In this document: piece after piece, positions 6,060 to 13,234 of the stretch
Position numbering within the stretch: the first letter of the stretch is position 1
How the letters are laid out: each line of letters starts with the position of its first letter
From: Chitinophagaceae bacterium
GTDB taxonomy: Bacteria > Bacteroidota > Bacteroidia > Chitinophagales > Chitinophagaceae
Assembly: GCA_023251285.1 (NCBI GenBank)
Contig: JAHEZB010000005.1
Span: forward strand, 1 to 20,795
DNA length: 20,795 nucleotides
Reading direction: 5' to 3'
The notes under the pieces: model-generated
The model's input: only the letters and a program-made list of their open reading frames with translations
Databases searched by the model: none
Told to the model about the DNA's origin: nothing
Translations under genes and position numbers: made by a program

Positions 6060-8885
6060 ATGAGTAAAAAGATTGATTTTGCTACAATAAAAAACAATGC
6101 TGATATCGTTGAGGTAATTGGGCGGTTCGTGAAGTTGGCCCAAGTCGGTCCTCACTTTATAGGCATTTGTCCATTCCATAATGAAGATACAGGTTCATTC
6201 AAAGTAACACCGAAGAAAAATATTTTTAAATGCTTCGGTTGTGGTAAGGGTGGCGATGTGTTTGATTTCATGGAGTTGCGCGGAATGACAAAGAAAGAAG
6301 CCACATTGTATATCGGTGATCCAAACAACACAGCAGCTGTTCCGCATGGTGGTGAGAAAGAAACGAAAGTAAAAAAAGAGAAAGCGGAATCGAAGTGGAA
6401 ACAAGTACTGCCAGCTGTTAAAGTTGATGGTATGTATAAACACCGGTATCACGGAGAGCCGAATGCAACCTGGGATTATTTTGATAGGAACGGTGTATTG
6501 ATGGGCTGTGTGTGCCGGTTTGATCTTCCAAAGAAAAAAGAAGTACTGCCACTGATCTATGCAACTGATGGGAAAATAAAAAAATGGCAATACCTGGGCT
6601 TTGATAAACCACGCCCGCTTTACAATTTACATCTGTTAGAAAAAGAGCCGACAAAATCTGTGATTGTTGTTGAAGGAGAAAAGACAGCTGAAGCAGCAAT
6701 GAAGCTGTATCCAAAAACAAATGTAACAACATGGATGGGTGGAGCTCAGGGAGTGAAACATACTGACTGGCTTCCTTTGCTGGGACGAATTGTTGTGCTG
6801 TGGCCGGACAATGACGGGCCTGGCTTTGATGCAATGCAGGATGTTTATGATATCGTTAAAACATTAGCTGAAGTAAAGTGGGTAGTTAATCCTGCAGATG
6901 CTGAAAAAGGGTGGGACGTTGCAGATTCTTCCTGGACTCCGGAAGAAGCAAAAAAATATTCATCAAAAAATATTATACCGGTACCACCGCGTGAATCAAA
7001 AGCGTTGTATATCCCTGCTGATGTAATTAAGCCAGCGCAGAGTGTTTTAAGCGCAGAGGATATCGCAGAGATACAACAAGAAGAGGCAGTGATAAGATCT
7101 GTTCTTGATGTTGTGAATAATCCTCCAACACCTCCGAATGAAGATGATCCGGATGGATTTCCGTTGATGGGTACAGAGCACTTCAGAATGCTTGGTGCAA
7201 GGAAAGAAGGCAACGGCATGATGTTTAATTTTTATGCCTACAGTTCAAAAACTGTTATCGGCCTCACTCCTTCCTCGATGACAAAAAACAATTTGATGCA
7301 GCTGGCACCATTTAACTGGTGGAAGAATTCTTTTGGTGATGGCAAAGGATCCATTTCGGTTGATCGCGCAGCAAATTACCTGATCAACAAAAGTGCTGAG
7401 ATGGGAACATTCAGCGATAAGTGGTTGCGTGGCCGTGGAGCATGGGTAGATGAAAAACGTGTAGTGATCCATGCCGGGGATAAATTATTTATCAATGGAA
7501 AAGAAACTGCGCTTTCAAAATATCAATCAAAATATATTTATGAAGTTGGTGAGCCGATGGGCTTTTCGGTTGAAGATCCTTTGATTGAAAAAGATGCATC
7601 TCAACTGTTGGATCTGTTGAAATTACTTAATTGGGAGCGATCAATTAGTGCATACTTATTAGCCGGCTGGTGCATTGTTGCACCTATTTGCGGAGCGTTG
7701 AACTGGAGGCCGCATATATGGTTAACCGGTTCTGCCGGTACCGGGAAGACCTGGGTATTCCAAAAAATACTTCAGCTGCTATTAGGTGAAACCGGATTGA
7801 AAGTGGAAGGTGAAACATCGGAAGCAGGGTTGCGACAAATGCTTGGCCACGATTCATTACCGGTTGTGTTTGATGAAGCAGAGGGTGAAGATAGAAAAGC
7901 GCAGGACCGTATGCAATCGGTACTCGCATTGATGCGTGCCGCTTCTGCAAGCAATGGTGGAGTAATTGCAAAAGGTAGTGCAGGCGGATCTGCTAAAACA
8001 TATCGTATCAGATCCTGTTTTGCTTTCGCATCGATATCCGTTCAAGTCGCACAGCAGTCCGACCGCACACGCGTTACAGTATTGGGTTTAATAAAAGCGC
8101 GTGGAACGGATGTCGATAAGAAATGGCAACACCTTCAGGCTTGTTATAATGATCTGATCACTGAAGACTACTGCATTAAATTACGATCGCGCACCATCGC
8201 ATTGTTACCTACTATCCTAACTAATATAAAAACATTTAGCAATGCAGCAGCTGCTGTGATCGGAGAACAACGTGCAGGTGACCAGGTGGGTGTATTGCTT
8301 GCCGGCGCTTACAGTTTGGTGAGCGATAAAGTAATTGATTATCAATCAGCTGTTAGATGGGTTGCTGATAAAGACTGGAGCGAAGAAAAAGGACACGGTG
8401 CAACGAGCGATGAAATTGCATTGGTACATCATTTATTTGATCAGATGATCAGAATTGAAACTCAATACGCAACACGTGAACGCACACTTGGTGAACTTGT
8501 ATCGACCGCTTTGTTATTGAGAATGGAATGGGATATCGGTTGTGATCACGCAAATGAAAGAATAAAACGAAACGGTATTAAGGTTGAAGGGGAATTCATT
8601 TACATCAGCAACAGCGCTGATTGGATTAAAAAAACATTAGCCGGCACCGCATGGGCCAGGAACCATAATAAAATACTTATGCGTTTGCCAACTGCTGAAA
8701 GTGTTGATTCCGCACGCTTCTCATCCGTTACAACACGGGCCGTAAAATTTCACAAGGATCTGATGTTTAAAGATGTGATACCGGATACGAAGCCTCCGGA
8801 CCCGCCTCCGGAAAATGCAATCGTTGCTAATTCGAACCTCATAGGACAAGATACACAGTCGCAAATTGATTATAACAATCCTTAA
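6060..8885 (+). CDS. Bifunctional DNA primase-helicase (CHC2 zinc finger, TOPRIM, DUF927-type ATPase)
   Basis: A 941-residue replication protein. Residues 37-61 hold the CHC2 primase zinc finger (C37, H40, C58, C61). TOPRIM follows: VVEGEK with catalytic E205 and the WPDNDG motif with D250 and D252. The C-terminal half resembles the DUF927/phage helicase region. It has a Walker A GSAGTGKT at 557-564 and a Walker B VVFDEAE with D605 and E606. It would prime and unwind phage DNA, making this phage largely independent of host DnaG and DnaB. The length is usual for such fusions. Confidence 0.88.
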   Translation: MSKKIDFATIKNNADIVEVIGRFVKLAQVGPHFIGICPFHNEDTGSFKVTPKKNIFKCFGCGKGGDVFDFMELRGMTKKEATLYIGDPNNTAAVPHGGEKETKVKKEKAESKWKQVLPAVKVDGMYKHRYHGEPNATWDYFDRNGVLMGCVCRFDLPKKKEVLPLIYATDGKIKKWQYLGFDKPRPLYNLHLLEKEPTKSVIVVEGEKTAEAAMKLYPKTNVTTWMGGAQGVKHTDWLPLLGRIVVLWPDNDGPGFDAMQDVYDIVKTLAEVKWVVNPADAEKGWDVADSSWTPEEAKKYSSKNIIPVPPRESKALYIPADVIKPAQSVLSAEDIAEIQQEEAVIRSVLDVVNNPPTPPNEDDPDGFPLMGTEHFRMLGARKEGNGMMFNFYAYSSKTVIGLTPSSMTKNNLMQLAPFNWWKNSFGDGKGSISVDRAANYLINKSAEMGTFSDKWLRGRGAWVDEKRVVIHAGDKLFINGKETALSKYQSKYIYEVGEPMGFSVEDPLIEKDASQLLDLLKLLNWERSISAYLLAGWCIVAPICGALNWRPHIWLTGSAGTGKTWVFQKILQLLLGETGLKVEGETSEAGLRQMLGHDSLPVVFDEAEGEDRKAQDRMQSVLALMRAASASNGGVIAKGSAGGSAKTYRIRSCFAFASISVQVAQQSDRTRVTVLGLIKARGTDVDKKWQHLQACYNDLITEDYCIKLRSRTIALLPTILTNIKTFSNAAAAVIGEQRAGDQVGVLLAGAYSLVSDKVIDYQSAVRWVADKDWSEEKGHGATSDEIALVHHLFDQMIRIETQYATRERTLGELVSTALLLRMEWDIGCDHANERIKRNGIKVEGEFIYISNSADWIKKTLAGTAWARNHNKILMRLPTAESVDSARFSSVTTRAVKFHKDLMFKDVIPDTKPPDPPPENAIVANSNLIGQDTQSQIDYNNP

Positions 8886-8897
8886 AACAAAACAAAT

Positions 8898-9281
8898 ATG
8901 AAATTAAAAAAAATGGAATTCACGGTGGCTCACATGAAAAAGGGTGCAGCACCAGCTATCAGAGTAACAAAAGGAGGCGTATTCTCTTTTAATAAAGGTT
9001 TATCCGAACACCTAAAACTTAATGCCGGTACCGGTGTTGATTTCTTCCAGGATGAAGAAGTACCACGCGACTGGTACATTAAGCTGAGCGAGAAATCGCA
9101 AAATAAAGTAAGAAGAAAAGAACCTTCAAAAGGATATCTGTTCAACAACGCAGGCCTTGCAGGAGCATTCCTTACAAGCATTGATGCTATTGATGATTCA
9201 AAATCATTTAAGGTGGCCACAGTTCCGGAGAAAGTAGGAAAGGAATTTTACTACGCAATATTAATCGGTTTACCTGAATAA
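8898..9281 (+). CDS. Hypothetical phage protein, replication-block neighbour
   Basis: A 127-residue basic protein 12 bases after the primase gene and 2 bases before the DUF4406 gene. Features: MEFTVAHMKKGAAPAIRVTK, a GVFSFNKGLSEHLKLNAGTG segment that reads like a beta hairpin and helix, and FKVATVPEKVGKEFYYAIL at the end. No family recognised. Position in the replication operon suggests an accessory replication factor. Confidence 0.6.
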   Translation: MKLKKMEFTVAHMKKGAAPAIRVTKGGVFSFNKGLSEHLKLNAGTGVDFFQDEEVPRDWYIKLSEKSQNKVRRKEPSKGYLFNNAGLAGAFLTSIDAIDDSKSFKVATVPEKVGKEFYYAILIGLPE

Positions 9282-9283
9282 CT

Positions 9284-9592
9284 ATGCTGATATACATCGC
9301 AGGAAAAGTGACGGATCTTCCGGAACACATCTACAAAAGAAAATTTGATAATGCAGAACATGGATTGCTGTTATTGAAATTCAGAGTTGTTAATCCATTG
9401 AAGTTACCACACAACCATGATAAATCGTGGAAGGAATATTTGAGAGAGGATCTGAAGGCTCTGAAAAAATGTGATGGCGCGTTCATGCTATACAACTGGA
9501 AAGACAGTCGCGGAGCCTTAATTGAGCATTGGTTCGCCAAGCGTTACAACAAGACAATTATTTATCAACCCAATTATATATCATACAAATGA
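9284..9592 (+). CDS. DUF4406 protein (nucleoside 2-deoxyribosyltransferase-like)
   Basis: A 102-residue protein of the DUF4406 type: start MLIYIAGKVTDLPEHIYKRK, mid VVNPLKL, SWKEYLREDLKALKKCDGAF, then DSRGALIEHWFAKRY with E81. The family shares the fold of nucleoside 2-deoxyribosyltransferases, which exchange bases on deoxynucleosides. A role in nucleotide salvage or modification for phage DNA is plausible but unproved. The stop TGA overlaps the ATG of the SSB gene. A longer relative of this fold lies at 15540. Confidence 0.75.
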   Translation: MLIYIAGKVTDLPEHIYKRKFDNAEHGLLLLKFRVVNPLKLPHNHDKSWKEYLREDLKALKKCDGAFMLYNWKDSRGALIEHWFAKRYNKTIIYQPNYISYK

Positions 9593-10020
9593 AAGTAAAA
9601 ATAACTGCAGTAGGACACCTGGGCCGTGAGTGTTCAGTTAAAATAATCAACGGTGTAAATGCGATCAGCTTTTCGATGGCTGTAACGGAAAAGTATAAAA
9701 ACAAAGAAGGTGTACTGATCGATAACACCACCTGGTTAGAATGTACGCTATGGAGAAAGCCTGAGCATAGCACCGTAGCACAATACTTAAAGAAAGGTCA
9801 GCTGGTAATGGTTGAAGGCCGTCCGGAAGTTAAAGCCTATAAAAGCAGAGAAGGTGAAGCACGCGCTTCCTTAACGATTCGCATTGATGAATTGTTATTG
9901 CTAGGCGGTTCTAAATCTGCTGCACCTGGTGCGGAAGGTTTAGCAACTGCGGCAGATAATCCAGGAGGCGCTGACTTTGTACCAAAAACAAATACACCGG
10001 AAGAAGATCTTCCATTCTAA
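9589..10020 (+). CDS. ssb: Single-stranded DNA-binding protein
   Basis: A 143-residue OB-fold SSB. ATG 9589 overlaps the previous stop (ATGA); the frame extends further upstream, but those residues lie inside the DUF4406 gene and are not SSB-like. Characteristic segments are MKVKITAVGHLGRECSV, then SMAVTEKYKNKEGVLIDNT, TTWLECTLWRKPEHS, and VMVEGRPEVKAYKSREGEAR. The C-terminus ends in the acidic tail EEDLPF, which docks replication and repair proteins. It coats ssDNA during phage replication and sits beside the primase-helicase. Confidence 0.9.
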   Translation: MKVKITAVGHLGRECSVKIINGVNAISFSMAVTEKYKNKEGVLIDNTTWLECTLWRKPEHSTVAQYLKKGQLVMVEGRPEVKAYKSREGEARASLTIRIDELLLLGGSKSAAPGAEGLATAADNPGGADFVPKTNTPEEDLPF

Positions 10021-10039
10021 ATAACATTTTAAAAACTAT

Positions 10040-10915
10040 ATGAAACACATGGAAAAAGAAACACGAGAAATATTGCTTCAATGCAAGTTAGGTAAGAACA
10101 GCATAGCTGCTCCCCAAATTGATAAAGTGGAATTACGCACAGCGGTATTCGAAAAACTTGAATCGATCGGTGGTACCTGGAAAGGCGGCCGTTCAAATGA
10201 ATTTGATTTTAAAGAAGATCCTGCAGCTGCTTGGAGAAAATTAATTGCGGACCATTCCGATATCGCGGATGAAACTTTATGTACAAAGTGCAAAGATAAA
10301 TTAACTACTGCAGAGAAAATGACCGTGTTCCCTTATACGGAAGATGAAGTGATCTGCGATGCGTGTAATGCTGCGTTGGTTAAAAGTGAAACTGCTGCAG
10401 AAGCTCCATTTGAATCAACACCGGATCTGCTTGCTGATAAAATGGTAAAGCTGGCAGAGATTGATATGAGCAATACTGTTGCTGATCCATGTGCAGGAAA
10501 AGGGAATATTGCAAAGGCAATTAATCGAATTAAAAAAGTTGATACAGTTTTCTGTTATGAACTAGATCCGGCAAACCACAAGCGTTTAAAGAAGGTTCCG
10601 AATGTAGGTTTTGTACGCGCTGATTTTTTGGATCCTTCTTATCCCTGGGAGCATTTTGATAAGATCATTGCACACCCTCCTCTTTCAGAGAATCATGATA
10701 TCTATCTAATCCATGAAATGTATCAGCGTTTAGAAAAAGGCGGACGCATTGTTACGCTTGCCGGTAAGGATTGGCAAACAGCTAAAAGTTATCCGGCTGC
10801 TCACTTCCGGGTGTGGTTGGTAGAAATAGGAGCCAAGGTGATCGAAGTGCCTGCAGAGGAGTTGGTAGAGATCGAATGCACTACACCATTTGTAATCATT
10901 GTAATCAATAAATAA
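10040..10915 (+). CDS. SAM-dependent DNA methyltransferase-like protein with zinc ribbon
   Basis: A 291-residue protein. Residues about 8-75 are an N-terminal helical region (GTWKGGRSNEFDF). A zinc ribbon follows with C81, C84, C106 and C109 (CTKC and CDAC). A class I methyltransferase fold follows, with motif I DPCAGKG (149-155) and a CYELD acidic loop. The catalytic position that is usually (N/D/S)PP(Y/F) reads AHPP (211-214), so the side chain that normally contacts the target base is absent or shifted. Function could be altered modification, an inactive derivative or a binding protein. The target is unknown. Confidence 0.7.
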   Translation: MKHMEKETREILLQCKLGKNSIAAPQIDKVELRTAVFEKLESIGGTWKGGRSNEFDFKEDPAAAWRKLIADHSDIADETLCTKCKDKLTTAEKMTVFPYTEDEVICDACNAALVKSETAAEAPFESTPDLLADKMVKLAEIDMSNTVADPCAGKGNIAKAINRIKKVDTVFCYELDPANHKRLKKVPNVGFVRADFLDPSYPWEHFDKIIAHPPLSENHDIYLIHEMYQRLEKGGRIVTLAGKDWQTAKSYPAAHFRVWLVEIGAKVIEVPAEELVEIECTTPFVIIVINK

Positions 10916-10917
10916 TT

Positions 10918-11226
10918 ATGGAAATAAAAGAGATAATAAAATTAGTGGTTGACACTTTAGAAGTGAACAGCCCTGCTGACTTGGAGTTATTGGTCCTTCC
11001 TCACGGACGTATTGAACACATGGATGCCCGGAGTATCATTTTAAAAATTACAGAGATTGATGAGCACCATATATATGATGTCTGTAAGGAGTTTGGGTGT
11101 ACAATAGATATGGGTATTTACGCATTGGATCGCTTTCATAAGCAGATTCATACACATAGGCAGTTGAACAGCAAGTTTGAAGAGTGCCTGAATAAATATT
11201 TAGAACAGGAAAACATAACAATTTAA
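10918..11226 (+). CDS. Small helical protein resembling DnaA domain IV (tentative)
   Basis: A 102-residue protein starting 2 bases after the methyltransferase gene. Segments DARSIILKITEI, then IYDVCKEFGC and a following helix DMGIYALDRFHKQI resemble the DnaA C-terminal (domain IV) layout, in which an R-x-I-A helix is followed by an IG-x-x-(F/L)G-x-R-D-H-(S/T)-T-V turn-helix. Here the key RDH/TV core is not intact (TIDMGIYAL), so the link is weak. If real, it could bind the phage origin or DnaA boxes. Alternative: an unrelated HTH protein. Confidence 0.45.
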   Translation: MEIKEIIKLVVDTLEVNSPADLELLVLPHGRIEHMDARSIILKITEIDEHHIYDVCKEFGCTIDMGIYALDRFHKQIHTHRQLNSKFEECLNKYLEQENITI

Positions 11227-11227
11227 A

Positions 11228-11250
11228 AACAGCTGCAGACTGAATTCTGC
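11228..11250 (+). repeat. Hairpin repeat family A, copy 1 (upstream of 11274)
   Basis: The 23-nt unit AACAGCTGCAGACTGAATTC followed by TGC occurs here, at 11494-11516 (one change, AATT to ATTT) and at 13193-13215. Each contains a GCAGA/TCTGC stem-loop and lies 19-23 nt before the ATG of the next gene. It may be an RNA processing or 5'-end element, or a protein-binding site. Confidence 0.75.
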
Positions 11251-11273
11251 GATAAATAAAAAAATAAAATAAA

Positions 11274-11492
11274 ATGGATGTAACACTTCAATTAAACACA
11301 AATGCTTTTACGATAATGCTTATCGTGATTATTTATCTCTTATCGGTACTCTTCACTCGACTTATAGAAAAGAAAAGTACTGTGAAAATTTGGTGGGAAT
11401 GGGTTCCTGTGCTAAATACAATTGCTTCTACTTTCATTGCTATTGTAGCATTGGTATTATGGATTATTGATTTGGTTAAAAAGAAAAATTAA
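11274..11492 (+). CDS. Small two-span membrane protein
   Basis: A 72-residue protein with two hydrophobic segments, about residues 11-28 (FTIMLIVIIYLLSVLFT) and about 46-66 (VLNTIASTFIAIVALVLWII), separated by a loop with basic residues and Trp (KKSTVKIWWEW). The C-terminus is Lys-rich, consistent with a cytoplasmic tail. No family recognised. Possible roles include holin-like activity or membrane anchoring. It is preceded by copy 1 of repeat family A and followed by copy 2. Confidence 0.65.
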   Translation: MDVTLQLNTNAFTIMLIVIIYLLSVLFTRLIEKKSTVKIWWEWVPVLNTIASTFIAIVALVLWIIDLVKKKN

Positions 11493-11493
11493 C

Positions 11494-11516
11494 AACAGCT
11501 GCAGACTGATTTCTGC
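11494..11516 (+). repeat. Hairpin repeat family A, copy 2 (upstream of 11537)
   Basis: Same 23-nt unit with one substitution (ACTGATTT). The stem TGCAGA/TCTGCA is intact (6 bp) and the change falls in the loop. It lies 20 nt before the DUF3310 ATG. Confidence 0.75.
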
Positions 11517-11536
11517 AATAATAAAAACCTAAATAA

Positions 11537-11809
11537 ATGCCAAGAACAAAAGGAAGTACTAACAAAAATAAACCGGCTGCTCCGGTTAAATCGAAACATG
11601 ATCCGGTTGATCATCCATCACATTACACTGATGGTAAAATTGAAGTGATCGATTTTATTGAGGATAAGAAATTAGGATATCACCTGGGCTGTGTAGTTAA
11701 ATACGTTGCACGTGCCGGTAAAAAAGATCCTGCAAAAACAATTGAGGATTTAAAAAAAGCAGCCTGGTACCTGGCTCGCCAAATTAAGAACCTGGAAAAA
11801 GTAAAGTAA
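11537..11809 (+). CDS. DUF3310 family protein
   Basis: A 90-residue protein. The N-terminus is basic and Pro-rich (KGSTNKNKPAAPVKSKHD), then DPVDHPSHYTDGKIEVIDFI and LGCVVKYVARAGKKDPAKTI followed by EDLKKAAWYLARQIKNLEK. This is the DUF3310 signature, a small phage-encoded helical family sometimes labelled as nucleotide-kinase-related (SaV-like). Its biochemical role is not established. It lies near the DNA-metabolism genes, in keeping with the usual context. Confidence 0.85.
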   Translation: MPRTKGSTNKNKPAAPVKSKHDPVDHPSHYTDGKIEVIDFIEDKKLGYHLGCVVKYVARAGKKDPAKTIEDLKKAAWYLARQIKNLEKVK

Positions 11810-11814
11810 TAATC

Positions 11815-11842
11815 AGCGGTCCCGCATAATTGCGGGGCTGCT
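11815..11842 (+). repeat. Intergenic hairpin C (upstream of 11856)
   Basis: An 11-bp stem AGCGGTCCCGC/GCGGGGCTGCT with loop ATAATT, two of the pairs being G-U. It lies between the DUF3310 stop and the next ATG (13 nt away). No T-run follows, so an intrinsic terminator is unlikely. Same position as the family A and B hairpins, but unrelated in sequence. Confidence 0.65.
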
Positions 11843-11855
11843 TAATAAATTAACC

Positions 11856-12143
11856 ATGAGCGATATCATATTAACATTCGGGCCTGAAGAGTTTAAAGCA
11901 ACCTCTGAATACATTGAAGGAATTAAGCAGACAATGATTGCACAGATTAAAATGATGCGTAAGGTAATGCCTTACTCTGTAGATCTGTGGTATTGTGGAT
12001 CCTGCAAAATTGGTGATACCAGGTCATCTAACAATCTAAGTTTTCAATACGCAGGAAAGGATGATGCGAAGATGATGAAAGCGCGTGGCCAGGTGTATGT
12101 GGAAGTACAATTTGAAAAAGTAAAAAATGAAAAAACTAGATAA
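11856..12143 (+). CDS. Hypothetical accessory protein, 95 residues
   Basis: Begins MSDIILTFGPEEFKATSEYI, then a helix EGIKQTMIAQIKMMRKVMPY, a WYCGSCKIGDTRSSNN turn, and a beta end VYVEVQFEKVKNEKTR. No family recognised. Two Cys in CGSC could bind metal, but only two are present. It overlaps the first codons of the interrupted gene at 12127 by 17 bases. Confidence 0.6.
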   Translation: MSDIILTFGPEEFKATSEYIEGIKQTMIAQIKMMRKVMPYSVDLWYCGSCKIGDTRSSNNLSFQYAGKDDAKMMKARGQVYVEVQFEKVKNEKTR

Positions 12144-12329
12144 AGAAATTAAAAGAAAGCTCATCCGGTATGTCCGCGCAGAGCATTCAATATGCACGCT
12201 GTCCAGGACTATTATGCTGGGGGGGGGGTAAACCGCCTTAGTGATGTTGATGTGATCACACAGGACAGAATTCGCGTGCTGATGACAAAAGAAAATTACA
12301 GAGTGTATTCACAACCAACATTATTCTAA
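12127..12329 (+). pseudogene. Small gene interrupted at a ten-G tract (possible phase-variable ORF)
   Basis: From ATG 12127 the frame reads MKKLDKEIKRKLIRYVRAEH, then SICTLSRTIML and Gly codons, and stops at TAA 12229-12231 right after a run of ten G's (12219-12228). In the next frame, from 12228 the sequence continues VNRLSDVDVITQDRIRVLM, then TKENYRVYSQPTLF, and stops at 12327-12329. With 11 or 8 G's the two join into one protein of about 67 residues; with 10 it is cut at 34. This is the form of a slipped-strand phase-variable gene. A homopolymer sequencing error is the main alternative. The function is unknown. Confidence 0.6.
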
Positions 12330-12346
12330 CCCTTAAAAAATACAAT

Positions 12347-13183
12347 ATGAAAACAACACAACAACCATTGGAAATGACCATCAGGAACGGAACTCTTTTT
12401 ATAAACGAAAATATTCAGATTGAGTTTGCTGAAGCATTTTTGAAATTGCCTGAGCAGGCAAAAGATAGTTATGAATTTCATTCGGATAAAACACCGGTGA
12501 AAAAAGAAAAATTAGTATTGGCTGCTGCTGCTCCTGAAAAAAATAAAATAAAAAAAGCAGAAGAGAAAAAGGCGAAGAAAAACGAGCCTAAGAAAGCAAG
12601 AATTGCGCCCGTTGTAAATGCCGGGCAGAATGCAGCGGTTAAACAAATGATCACTGAATACTTACAGAAAAATGGTCCGAAAGATATTTCCGATATCCTG
12701 GCACACGTGCAGGAAACATATCCGGAGATCACAAAAAGTTACATCAAAAATATTTTTTACAACGGCAAAAAAGATGGAAGCATTCTTAATCCGGACCGTG
12801 GAATGTATTCTGTTCCAAAAGGAAAATCTATTTCAAAAATAGTGGGTGTTGAAATTGTAAAAGGTGGTTTGCCGCCAATGAAAGCCCCTGCATCAGTGGT
12901 AGCTCCTGAAGTGGAAGAGGAAGAACCGCAATCGCAAAGAGTTTATCAAACATATAAAACCGGGGATAATATTCTTGAAGGCGATGAAATACAAATACTA
13001 TCTCCGGATGCAAGAACGGATGATGATATCCTGAATTTCCCTGAAGATGTTGCTGAGCAATTTGGAACAATCACTCGTTGTGATGAAGGCAGCAGCATGG
13101 TGAATGTAAGGATCAACAGAACCGGAAGTGAAATACTTGTGTATCCGCATTGGATCCGCCTGGCACAAAGAGGAAGTTTATAA
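12347..13183 (+). CDS. Hypothetical protein with central winged-helix-like domain
   Basis: A 278-residue protein. Residues 50-85 are a K/A/E-rich linker (KKAEEKKAKKNEPKKARIAP). Residues about 95-150 look like a winged helix: AAVKQMITEYLQKNGPKDIS, DILAHVQETYPEITKSYIKN, then DGSILNPDRGMYSVPKGKS as the wing. An acidic segment follows (VAPEVEEEEPQ), then a beta-rich C-terminal region (GDNILEGDEIQILSPDARTD, RVDEG-like strand). A DNA-binding adaptor is plausible. No specific family is named. It lies between the interrupted gene and the ParB-like gene. Confidence 0.55.
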   Translation: MKTTQQPLEMTIRNGTLFINENIQIEFAEAFLKLPEQAKDSYEFHSDKTPVKKEKLVLAAAAPEKNKIKKAEEKKAKKNEPKKARIAPVVNAGQNAAVKQMITEYLQKNGPKDISDILAHVQETYPEITKSYIKNIFYNGKKDGSILNPDRGMYSVPKGKSISKIVGVEIVKGGLPPMKAPASVVAPEVEEEEPQSQRVYQTYKTGDNILEGDEIQILSPDARTDDDILNFPEDVAEQFGTITRCDEGSSMVNVRINRTGSEILVYPHWIRLAQRGSL

Positions 13184-13192
13184 TAATTATTT

Positions 13193-13215
13193 AACAGCTG
13201 CAGACTGAATTCTGC
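13193..13215 (+). repeat. Hairpin repeat family A, copy 3 (upstream of 13235)
   Basis: An exact copy of the 23-nt unit at 11228-11250, nearly 2 kb away, and 19 nt before the ATG of the ParB-like gene. The perfect identity between copies 1 and 3 argues for function or recent exchange. Confidence 0.75.
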
Positions 13216-13234
13216 AATATGAAAAAACACTAAT

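Noticed and set aside
9529..9588. Upstream ATG extension of the SSB gene
   Set aside because: The added residues lie in the DUF4406 gene and do not belong to the SSB fold; ATG 9589 overlaps the upstream stop.
12478..12732. Opposite-strand hydrophobic frame opposite the K/E-rich linker
   Set aside because: Phe-rich artefact of reading a Lys/Glu-rich gene on the complementary strand.
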